In this document: piece after piece, positions 1 to 7,387 of the stretch | Layout: every line of letters begins with the position of its first letter | Numbering within the stretch: position 1 is the stretch's first letter | From: Gammaproteobacteria bacterium | Lineage (GTDB): Bacteria > Pseudomonadota > Gammaproteobacteria > UBA6429 | NCBI GenBank assembly: GCA_003232015.1 | Contig: QIKU01000177.1 | Coordinates: 1-19,280 of the forward strand | DNA: 19,280 nt | Reading direction: 5' to 3' | Program-made: the position numbers and the translations under genes | Notes under the pieces: generated by a model | Told to the model about the DNA's origin: nothing | The model's database searches: none | What the model saw: only the letters and a program-made list of their open reading frames with translations

Positions 1-1065
1 TGCTTTTGGAAGAGAAATATTGTTAGGGTTATTACTTAAACTCTGTAATTTTTTTAGTACTTTTTTAGCCCGGTGTATATAGTCATTTAACTTCTGGTTA
101 GACGGTGCTAGCTGTTGTAGTTCATTCCATAAATTAAGTGCGGGCTGTATTCGCCCCTGGCTGTATAATTCCTGCCCTTGTTTTATGCCGGTCTTTAATG
201 CATTGTAAATATGAATATCCAGTTGTTTCTTTAAGCGAATAATCTTTTTATTTGATTTATCCTGATGGTATAAAGCCTGTATTTCTTTACGATAGCGGAT
301 GAGTTGCGTATTTGTTTTAACATGTGCAAGTTGTTTGCTGATTGTCTGAATTGATTTTTTGTTTGAGTTGGTGCGTTTTTTTCGGACTTTATTAAGTTTT
401 TTGTGTAATGTGGCAATTTTTTTATTGGTTTCTTTTGTTGCTGATAAATTCCCTGCAAGCGTTAAACATTCTTCGGCCAGTTGAATGTCTTTATTTTTAA
501 TCCCGTCTTCAGCGCAAGTCATCAGTTTTTCTGTCGTCAGTTCGATTTCACGAATATGTGACCGTAGTACTTTTTTTGCTTTGTTATCGTCTGGGTTAAC
601 CTGTGCTATTTCTTTGGTGGTTGCTGTTTTTTTACTGAGTGTTTTAGCTTCGGATACAAGTAATTTATTTCGTAACTGGCTTAAGTATTTATCCCGTTTA
701 ATAATAAATTGTTGACGTGCTTTTTTAAGCTTCTTGCTCTTCGGTAATTTATCAAGGGCTGAGTCGTAAGTTTTCATCGCTTCCGCCCAGTGTTTGTTTT
801 TTTCCTGTACATTGGCCAGGGCTAATGATTTTTCTTCAAACTGGCTAGCTAAAATTAGTATTCGCTTCTTTGCGGTCATTAAGTAAACGTAGTTAAAGTG
901 ATCAGGCTGAATAAATTCCAGGGTATCCAGAGCAAGGCCGTATTTTTCTTCACTGGCGAGTGCTTCTATACGTGCAGAAACATTATCACTTTTTGAATAA
1001 ATGTATGCGCAACTGGATAAGCCAAGTTGAATTGCAACCAGCGCAATTAGAATCAGAGTTTTCAT
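1..1065 (-). CDS. Lys-rich coiled-coil/TPR-like lipoprotein, partial (C-terminus beyond window)
   Basis: I read this reading frame directly: it opens with ATG at 1065 and stays open to base 1, giving 355 codons without a stop. The N-terminus is a lipoprotein signal peptide: MK, a hydrophobic stretch at residues 4-16, then the lipobox L16-S17-S18-C19. Ala at +2 suggests outer-membrane sorting. The rest is helical, Lys/Gln-rich and strongly basic, with helix-turn-helix segments resembling divergent TPR units (for example residues 90-105 and 290-325) and no catalytic motif I recognise. Its ATG overlaps the TGA of the upstream adenylate cyclase (ATGA, 1062-1065), so the two are probably translationally coupled. 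Function is unknown; a periplasmic or outer-membrane partner of the cyclase sensor is an inference from position only. Confidence 0.8.
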   Translation of the reverse strand, partial: MKTLILIALVAIQLGLSSCAYIYSKSDNVSARIEALASEEKYGLALDTLEFIQPDHFNYVYLMTAKKRILILASQFEEKSLALANVQEKNKHWAEAMKTYDSALDKLPKSKKLKKARQQFIIKRDKYLSQLRNKLLVSEAKTLSKKTATTKEIAQVNPDDNKAKKVLRSHIREIELTTEKLMTCAEDGIKNKDIQLAEECLTLAGNLSATKETNKKIATLHKKLNKVRKKRTNSNKKSIQTISKQLAHVKTNTQLIRYRKEIQALYHQDKSNKKIIRLKKQLDIHIYNALKTGIKQGQELYSQGRIQPALNLWNELQQLAPSNQKLNDYIHRAKKVLKKLQSLSNNPNNISLPKA

Positions 1066-2555
1066 GCAACGAATTTTTTAGCAAGTACGGTTGTTATATG
1101 TTGGTCTATTTGTTCTGTATAAGGTGATTTGAGGTCGGTGACAATATAGGTTGTTACCGGTTCAGTAATCCCTCGCAGTTCGATTGATTTATGTCGGTGG
1201 GCAATAATACGCCACTGGATATCGGTAGACTTAACCAGTGTGTCGGTAATAACAATTTGCCCACTTTCGGCTGCGGTATGCAGCCGAGCTGCAAGGTTAA
1301 CGGCTTCGCCAACAACGGTGTATTGCATGCGGTCATTTGAACCCATATTACCGGCAAGCATTTCACCACTGTTAATACCAATTCTAAAGTGAACCGCCTG
1401 TTTACCCTGTTGTTCGCGCAAGGTATTAAGCCGTTGAATTAAACGTTGAATCATAATGGCACAACTGATGGCATTAAACTGATGATCGGGATCGGCTTGT
1501 GGCACACCAAATACAACCATTGCGCAGTCACCCATGTATTTATCTATGGTGCCATTGTACAGTTCACAGGCCATCGAGATATAGGTAAAGTATTCGTTTA
1601 GTAATGTTGCCACTTCTCTTGGTGGTAGTTTTTCTGACATGCTGGTAAATCCGACAATATCTGCAAACAATGCAGTGGCATGAACATGCTGGCCGCCCAG
1701 TTGAATACTATCGAGATTGTCCATGATTTGTTTTGCAACATTGGTGGATACAAATCGGGAAAATGCATTTTCAACCTGAGATTTTTCTAACAGGCCTTTG
1801 GCCATACTATTAAAACCATCAATAAGCGAACCGATTTCATCATTGCGGCGTTCGTGAATACGGTAAGAGTAGTCACCATTGTCGATGGCTTTGCTTGCAT
1901 CGAGTAGATTATGAATGGGGCGTGACAGACGTTGCCCGAGTGCGTAAGCAGTAAAAACTCCCAGAATAATCATAAAAATAGTTGCGGCAATGATAGCGTT
2001 AACCGTTTCGTTAAGGGAGCGGGACAATGATGCTTTGCTGAAAGTGACAAGTGCGTGGCCGGCAATTAAATCCTGAAAGCGGATGGGTGTAATAAATGAG
2101 ATGACGTTGAGCTGTTCCTGGCTGTTTGGCACGGTAGTTTGCCACTCAAATGAGTAACCTTTACTCTGATTGTTTGTTGACTGAGCATACAGGCTTATAA
2201 TATCTGTTTCCGGCATTACCCCCGCAGAAGCTAATTTCTTACCTTTTTCAGAATAGACAACCGCACCGAGAATACCCTTATGTGCGCCAAGATTTTTTAC
2301 CGATACCATAAGGCTGAGCACGTCATCGGACAAAATCAGTTCTTTGGACGAGTTAGCTAGCTGGCCTGCAACGGTCTGGCCAAAATCAGTCATTTGCCCA
2401 CGTAATAGCTGAGTTTGGTTTGAAACAATAACGAGCCCGAGTAAAATCATGCCGGAGCTAATCAGCATAGTAATGATAATGGCGAGTTTGTAGGCAATAG
2501 GGAATTGCTTTAAAACCCGCTTTTGGCGGAATTGCTGTAGTTTACTCAGTATCAT
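1062..2555 (-). CDS. Membrane-anchored class III adenylate cyclase with HAMP domain
   Basis: Predicted to make cAMP from ATP at the inner membrane. Visible layout of the 497 residues: basic N-terminus, TM1 about 24-45, periplasmic sensor about 46-186, TM2 about 187-206, HAMP about 207-259, and a C-terminal class III cyclase domain about 285-475. Metal-binding aspartates are D299 (in FADIVGFT) and D343 (in DKYMGD). K339 sits at the adenine-selecting position, and N420 and R424 (VNLAARL) are the transition-state residues. E417 takes the place of the usual Asp or Thr at the second purine-selecting site, a conservative change. All catalytic residues are present, so it should be active; adenylate rather than guanylate specificity is inferred from K339. 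It overlaps the downstream lipoprotein gene by 4 bp. The ATG at 2555 has only a weak, distant Shine-Dalgarno sequence. Confidence 0.88.
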   Translation of the reverse strand: MILSKLQQFRQKRVLKQFPIAYKLAIIITMLISSGMILLGLVIVSNQTQLLRGQMTDFGQTVAGQLANSSKELILSDDVLSLMVSVKNLGAHKGILGAVVYSEKGKKLASAGVMPETDIISLYAQSTNNQSKGYSFEWQTTVPNSQEQLNVISFITPIRFQDLIAGHALVTFSKASLSRSLNETVNAIIAATIFMIILGVFTAYALGQRLSRPIHNLLDASKAIDNGDYSYRIHERRNDEIGSLIDGFNSMAKGLLEKSQVENAFSRFVSTNVAKQIMDNLDSIQLGGQHVHATALFADIVGFTSMSEKLPPREVATLLNEYFTYISMACELYNGTIDKYMGDCAMVVFGVPQADPDHQFNAISCAIMIQRLIQRLNTLREQQGKQAVHFRIGINSGEMLAGNMGSNDRMQYTVVGEAVNLAARLHTAAESGQIVITDTLVKSTDIQWRIIAHRHKSIELRGITEPVTTYIVTDLKSPYTEQIDQHITTVLAKKFVA

Positions 2556-2840
2556 TGGTTGGCTGTTTTCCCTGTCACGGTTCCATTTTAGAGGCGCTGC
2601 TCCCTTCCTTTTATTTCGGCATACTTGCCAGAATGTTTAGGCTTTATTCTGCCTTTTTCCGTGTTAAATTTGCCGTGAATCATAGCATGTTTTTGTGTCT
2701 TATTTATGAAATGATTATATACGGCTAATTATGTGATATAGTTCTCAATAGTGGGCAAATTAAGGCTAATCGCGGTGAAGTTGGCGTATAAAATGCGTTG
2801 ATTATTCACTCTCCGATGGTATCTGGCGACGTGGGTATTT
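2556..2840. other. Divergent intergenic region, cyclase / M48 protease
   Basis: This 285-bp AT-rich gap separates the divergent cyclase and M48 protease genes and must hold both promoters. I see no credible small ORF, strong hairpin or RNA gene. The only clear signal is an extended -10 element at 2734-2742, listed separately. Confidence 0.5.
2734..2742 (+). promoter_or_regulatory. Candidate extended -10 promoter for the M48 protease gene
   Basis: TGATATAGT is an extended -10 (TG, one base, then TATAGT at 2737-2742, 5 of 6 to consensus). No good -35 lies 16-18 bp upstream, which is tolerated in extended -10 promoters. It would give a leader of about 90 nt before the ATG at 2841. Confidence 0.35.
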
Positions 2841-3833
2841 ATGATAAATCAACACTATCATTTCAGATTATTAGCGATGCTTAAGTCATATTTTCTGGTC
2901 GTATTTATACCGCTTGTTATGTTGCTCCAGCTATATCTGGTTAGTGAGCTTTTTCATTTTTATACGTTATCCAGTTTTCTGTCGAATACCTTCCTTTATT
3001 TTTACTACCAGCCTGATTTACTGGCTTTGTATTTGCTTGCCGGTTTTAGCCTGTGCTGTGCAATTTGGTATGTGTCGCGGGGGTTTGCCCTATGCTGGTT
3101 GTATTTAAAGAACCGTAAATATTTCCCTGATTTTTCAGCCTGGTTTGTTACTAGCACACCAAAGCAGGCCAAAAGGTTCCCGTTATCTGCTAATCAACAT
3201 TACTGGATTTATCGTTTCGCCAGTAAAATGGCCAGAAAATTAAATATTGCCACGCCCGATATTGCGGTGGATGGTTCTTTCAGCGTGAATGCGAAAGTAT
3301 TCCCTGATTTTATGCAGCCATCGCTTATTGTTTTGACTCAGGGCTTACTCAATAAATTAACTCCGGATGAGGTTGAAGCGGTTGTTGCGCATGAACTGGC
3401 ACATGTTGCAATGCGGGATACCCTGAGCATGAGCATTCTTGATTTTTTGATTTTGCTGAGTGTCTGGTTCCCTGTTTATTTGGGACATCTAATTATTGAT
3501 CATGTTTTCTTATATAAATGGCGGGATAAGCATATCGGGTTTATTGTCGGTTCTGTTTTTATGTTGCTTGGTTATGGTTTGTTTTCGCTGTTTATTTTAA
3601 ATAGCATTAATCGTCGTTGCGAATTACGTGCCGATAAAATTGCAATGACCTGTGTTAACCCGCAGAGTTTTGTGAGTGCATTAAAAGCCGTTCATGCATC
3701 GGAGAGTCAGGTGCCGGGCACACTGGACTGGTGTTTGCAGTCGATGCCTGAACCCGTGCGAAACTTTGCTTTGCGTATGTTCCTGAGCCATCCTCCTATT
3801 CCCTCGCGCATTGAGGCTGTACAGCAAGCCTGA
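2841..3833 (+). CDS. M48 family (HtpX-like) membrane zinc metalloprotease
   Basis: A 330-residue integral membrane endopeptidase, probably in inner-membrane protein quality control like HtpX. The zinc site is visible: HELAH at 184-188 gives two His ligands and the catalytic Glu185, and E261 in the motif CELRAD is the third ligand. A C-terminal SHPPIPSRIEA motif (316-326) is typical of M48B enzymes. Membrane segments lie near residues 15-37, 59-79, 197-220 and 232-256, so the HEXXH helix is on the cytoplasmic face by the usual HtpX topology. The N-terminus diverges from standard HtpX and I do not assign the htpX symbol. The ATG at 2841 has a weak ribosome site; Met13 (2877) is a possible alternative start. 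The DUF1015 gene follows 108 bp downstream on the same strand. Confidence 0.88.
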   Translation: MINQHYHFRLLAMLKSYFLVVFIPLVMLLQLYLVSELFHFYTLSSFLSNTFLYFYYQPDLLALYLLAGFSLCCAIWYVSRGFALCWLYLKNRKYFPDFSAWFVTSTPKQAKRFPLSANQHYWIYRFASKMARKLNIATPDIAVDGSFSVNAKVFPDFMQPSLIVLTQGLLNKLTPDEVEAVVAHELAHVAMRDTLSMSILDFLILLSVWFPVYLGHLIIDHVFLYKWRDKHIGFIVGSVFMLLGYGLFSLFILNSINRRCELRADKIAMTCVNPQSFVSALKAVHASESQVPGTLDWCLQSMPEPVRNFALRMFLSHPPIPSRIEAVQQA

Positions 3834-3941
3834 TTTGGTTGCTGTCTCAAAAGGTTTCTAATCGAATAAGATCGCTGGGCGAAAGCGACGTAATCGTTTA
3901 AAATAGCTATTTCCATCCATATTTAAATAGCAGGTAGAGAT

Positions 3942-5177
3942 ATGCCGTTGATTACACCGTTTGCCGGATTACGTCCAAAACAGGAATGCGCTGAAGATGT
4001 TGTTGCGCCTCCTTATGATGTTTTAAACACAGAAGAAGCGCGTGAACGTGTTAAAGGTCGCCCACGAAGTTTTTTGCATATATCTAAACCTGAGATTGAC
4101 CTGCCTGCGGGAACAGATCCGTTTGATGCTGCTGTTTATGCGAAGGGCGCAGAGAATTTAAACGCTCTGGTTTCTGAAGGGGTTTTATTCCGCGACAGTG
4201 CACCGTGCTATTATGTTTATAAGCTGGTGATGGGTGAACACCAGCAATATGGCCTGGTTGCGGCGGCATCAGTTGCCGACTATAACACTAACCGTATTCG
4301 CAAGCATGAATTCACCCGCCCGGAAAAAGAAGATGACAGGGTTCGCCAGATTGATGCACTCAATGCACAAACTGGCCCAGTGTTTTTAACCTATCGGCAC
4401 AATAAAGTGATTGATAATATCGTCAGCGAAGTTTGCAAGACAACGCCTGAGTATGACTTAACTGCAGATGATGGTGTGCAACACACTATTTGGGTTGTTA
4501 ATGACAGTAGCCTGATTGAAACCATTACAGCAACGTTTGATGCAATGAACTGTTTATATATTGCCGACGGACATCATCGCTCTGCGGCGGCTTCACGGGT
4601 TGCTGCACAACGAAAAAATAATAGTGATTCAGGTGATGCAACACATGATTATTTTTTAAGTGTTATTTTCCCTGACAACCAAATGCAAATTCTGGATTAC
4701 AACCGTGTTATGACGGATTTAAATGGTTTAAGCTCGTCTGAATTTTTAGAAAAAGTGGCAACGAACTTTGATGTCAAAGAATCAGCAGTGGAAGTTAAAC
4801 CGGGTTGTGCAAAAACATTTGGTATGTTTTTAGCGGGTAAATGGTATGCACTTACTTTGAATGATAATTTATACCCAGCGAACGATCCGGTTGCACGCTT
4901 AGATGTAAGCTTGTTACAAGATCATTTGGTTACCCCCTTTTTAGGCATTGATGATCCACGTCGTGATAAGCGGATTGATTTTGTAGGTGGTATTCGAGGC
5001 TTAAAAGAACTGGAAAAACGCGTTAATTCAGGTGAAATGGCGGTTGCGTTTGCGTTGTATCCAACGAGTATGGATGCGTTAATGTCCGTTGCCGATGCTG
5101 ACGAAGTAATGCCACCAAAATCGACCTGGTTTGAACCTAAATTGGCGGATGGTTTGGTTTCATTGGTACTGGATTAA
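3942..5177 (+). CDS. DUF1015 family protein
   Basis: A 411-residue cytoplasmic protein of the DUF1015 (COG4198) family. The hallmarks run in order: PFAGLRP at 6-12, VVAPPYDV at 20-27, the charged RKHEFTRPEKEDDR stretch at 120-133, the strongly conserved ADGHHRSAA at 208-216, a VGGIRGL motif near 348-354 and a C-terminal PKSTWFEPK at 392-400. Length matches a full-length member. The start is supported by AGGTAGAG just upstream of the ATG. No signal peptide or membrane segment is visible. The GHHR motif resembles that of ParB/sulfiredoxin-fold enzymes such as free-serine kinases, so a small-molecule kinase role is conceivable, but this is a motif-level inference. Neighbours give no pathway clue; it may share a transcript with the M48 protease. 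Confidence 0.88.
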   Translation: MPLITPFAGLRPKQECAEDVVAPPYDVLNTEEARERVKGRPRSFLHISKPEIDLPAGTDPFDAAVYAKGAENLNALVSEGVLFRDSAPCYYVYKLVMGEHQQYGLVAAASVADYNTNRIRKHEFTRPEKEDDRVRQIDALNAQTGPVFLTYRHNKVIDNIVSEVCKTTPEYDLTADDGVQHTIWVVNDSSLIETITATFDAMNCLYIADGHHRSAAASRVAAQRKNNSDSGDATHDYFLSVIFPDNQMQILDYNRVMTDLNGLSSSEFLEKVATNFDVKESAVEVKPGCAKTFGMFLAGKWYALTLNDNLYPANDPVARLDVSLLQDHLVTPFLGIDDPRRDKRIDFVGGIRGLKELEKRVNSGEMAVAFALYPTSMDALMSVADADEVMPPKSTWFEPKLADGLVSLVLD

Positions 5178-5203
5178 TAACCACAGGCTCTTCTTCGTGG
5201 TTA
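5178..5203. terminator. Hairpin between convergent genes, possible terminator
   Basis: TAACCAC at 5178-5184 pairs perfectly with GTGGTTA at 5197-5203 around a 12-nt loop, starting one base after the stop of the DUF1015 gene and 7 bp from the end of the convergent fimX-like gene. Neither strand has a proper U-tract after the stem, so this is either a weak bidirectional terminator or an RNA 3'-end structure. Confidence 0.38.
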
Positions 5204-5210
5204 AAAAATA

Positions 5211-7292
5211 CTAAAAAGACTCCTCAAAGTCATACTCTAAAACCACATCCGGTTCCTGTAAGAAGTAGCCCTGAATAAAGTCGACACTGCATTGCCAGAG
5301 CAGAGCCAGGCAATTGGCATCTTCAACAAAAGCGGCAATGGTTTGAATATTCTTTTTAGAAACTTCTTCAGCAATCTGTCGAACCCGTTCCTGCATTTCC
5401 ACATTAGTGGCGAGTTTGCTGATTAAATCCTTATGAATTCTTACATAGTTAACATCGAAGTGTTTAATCGACTGGAATACGTCTTCTTCTATACCAAAAT
5501 TATCAAGTGCAATACGACAATGCAGGGCTTTTAATCCTTCAAATGTTGCTTTTGTTGCTTTTAAATAGTTAAGTGCGGTTTCTTCTTTTACCTGAAAAGT
5601 AATATGGTCTGCATTTAACCTCAGTGCTTTTAAGCGTTCACTTACCCAGGTTATAAACTCGGGATCAACGATAGTGCTGCTTGATATTTTTATAAACAGG
5701 CGCATTTGTTCTTTCTTTTTCAGCTTATCGGCAAGCACCAGGAATGAATTAGCGATAACCCAGCGGTCAATAAACCCCATTAGTTGGGCTTGCTCGGCTG
5801 CATGAATGAAGACGTCAGGGGATATTTCCTGCTGTTCTTCATCCAGCATTCTTACGAAAATTTCATAATGCGCACCGGGTTCACCGTGCAAACTGACGAT
5901 GGGTTGAAATAATAAGCGGAACTGATTATTTTTTAGCGCAAATTTAATTTTCTTTTCCCAGTGAGAGTGCTTTTCATGTTCTTCAATGTCATGGATAGAC
6001 GGGTTGTAAGTGTGTTGCTGGTTACCACCATTCTCATATGCGATAGACGCGCCTTTTTCGGCACGGTTAATACAGTCGTGAATATTCCCAATGGTTTCAT
6101 TGATTAAGGTAATACCAATACTGGCGGTGGTGGAAGCTGTTTTATGGTTAATATCTGAAGTATGTTTGCTAATAATTTGGCAGATCCCGTCGGCAATTTT
6201 TTCGGCTTTATTGCTGTCTGCATCTTTTATAAGTAAACAAAAGGCGGAGCCTTCCATTCGGGCAAAAATCCCCAATGGTTCCAGTTTATCTTTGAGCGTG
6301 TTGGCAAGATCAATAAACAATATATCCAGACCGGCAATGCCGAAACTTTCTCTTAAGTCTTCATAGTTATCAAGGGTGATATAAAGTAAAGCACCTCTTG
6401 CCTGGCCTTCGAGTGCGGCTGATATAAATTTATCCAACTGCCGTATAAGATAGGTTTTGTTGTACAGGCCGGTAATAAGATCCTGTTTGCTAAGGATCTT
6501 GAGTTTTTCTTCCAGTTCCTTGTTGTCAGCCTGGTCACGTATAATAATTTGTGTGCAGGATTCCCCTTCCATACTGGCAGGCGAGAATTCCATGGTAATT
6601 TCAAATGCGCTGCCATCGGTATGCTGGCCATGTAAATTTAAGCTGTCGTCTTCAGATTGCTGTTTTGAATAGGCACGTAAAAAGTCTTTTAATTGTGCAT
6701 GGTCATCGGTGCTGACCATGTCAAGAATCGGCATGCCTTCAACGTCATCAATAGTTTCGTAGCCAAACATCATTAAGTAGGCATTGTTAACATAGATATG
6801 CATACCTTCATGGACATAGGCGATAGCATCGCGTGAACTGTCAATTAATGAGCGGGAACGTTTTTCCGTTTCGTGTAGCATTTTTTCGCAGTGGCGGTGT
6901 GCCCGGCGGTTTTTCAGGTCATTAAGTTCCCGGCTTAAGACGTGCTTCAGTTGCTGGCTACTCTCAAAACTGACTACATCACGGGCACCAAACTCCAGAC
7001 ACTCCTGTACGAGGTTATTACTGTATTCGGGGGTAATCACGATAAGCGGCAGGTCTCGGCCGGATTTTGTAATAATTTCTGCAGCGGCGGCGGCACTAAA
7101 AATGGGTAAACTATGTTTGCAGAGGATAATATCGATTGGATTATCTTCCAGTGCGGTGAGCATATCTTCATCGTCTTCCACACGCACATCACGAACAATA
7201 AAGCCTGCATTGCGGAGAGAATTAATAAGGACTTCAGCTTCTTCAGAGATATCAAATATTGTAAGTAAGCGGAGTAAATTTTCACTGCTCAA
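5211..7292 (-). CDS. fimX: FimX-like degenerate REC-PAS-GGDEF-EAL c-di-GMP protein
   Basis: 693 residues: receiver-like about 8-120, PAS about 145-255, GGDEF about 265-425, EAL about 445-690. Order and size match FimX, the c-di-GMP receptor that promotes type IV pilus assembly in Pseudomonas and Xanthomonas. Every domain is altered. The receiver phospho-Asp is Lys59. GGDEF reads EGSAF (347-351). EAL reads E477-I-F; the metal-binding Asn is Lys535, DDFG is DNFG (597-600) and the catalytic Lys is Arg618. It should therefore neither make nor cleave c-di-GMP. Likely ligand-binding residues remain: Q463, R481, E657 and Q674-G675. Translation starts at TTG 7292, chosen because AAGAAGGA lies 8 nt upstream. 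It follows the PilZ-like gene on the same strand after a 95-bp gap. Orthology to FimX is inferred from architecture. Confidence 0.8.
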   Translation of the reverse strand: MSSENLLRLLTIFDISEEAEVLINSLRNAGFIVRDVRVEDDEDMLTALEDNPIDIILCKHSLPIFSAAAAAEIITKSGRDLPLIVITPEYSNNLVQECLEFGARDVVSFESSQQLKHVLSRELNDLKNRRAHRHCEKMLHETEKRSRSLIDSSRDAIAYVHEGMHIYVNNAYLMMFGYETIDDVEGMPILDMVSTDDHAQLKDFLRAYSKQQSEDDSLNLHGQHTDGSAFEITMEFSPASMEGESCTQIIIRDQADNKELEEKLKILSKQDLITGLYNKTYLIRQLDKFISAALEGQARGALLYITLDNYEDLRESFGIAGLDILFIDLANTLKDKLEPLGIFARMEGSAFCLLIKDADSNKAEKIADGICQIISKHTSDINHKTASTTASIGITLINETIGNIHDCINRAEKGASIAYENGGNQQHTYNPSIHDIEEHEKHSHWEKKIKFALKNNQFRLLFQPIVSLHGEPGAHYEIFVRMLDEEQQEISPDVFIHAAEQAQLMGFIDRWVIANSFLVLADKLKKKEQMRLFIKISSSTIVDPEFITWVSERLKALRLNADHITFQVKEETALNYLKATKATFEGLKALHCRIALDNFGIEEDVFQSIKHFDVNYVRIHKDLISKLATNVEMQERVRQIAEEVSKKNIQTIAAFVEDANCLALLWQCSVDFIQGYFLQEPDVVLEYDFEESF

Positions 7293-7300
7293 TGATAATG

Positions 7301-7308
7301 TCCTTCTT
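7301..7308 (-). promoter_or_regulatory. Ribosome binding site fixing the TTG start of the fimX-like gene
   Basis: On the minus strand this reads AAGAAGGA, a strong Shine-Dalgarno sequence 8 nt before TTG at 7292. No ATG or GTG sits at suitable spacing, so the TTG is the best start. Confidence 0.7.
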
Positions 7309-7338
7309 TATTGTATTGCAAATTGCACTATTTAATAA

Positions 7339-7344
7339 AGTATA
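7339..7344 (-). promoter_or_regulatory. Possible -10 element upstream of the fimX-like gene
   Basis: On the minus strand this is TATACT, 5 of 6 to the -10 consensus, 46 bp before the TTG start. No convincing -35 is found at 16-18 bp, so an independent promoter for fimX is only a suggestion. Confidence 0.25.
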
Positions 7345-7387
7345 CACTATGATTGTGTAAATTGGCGCTAGTCCGGCAGCTCTTTCT

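Noticed and set aside
3872..3888. 5-bp stem TCGCT/AGCGA between the M48 protease and DUF1015 genes
   Set aside because: Short stem with no U-tract; expected by chance in a gap of this size.
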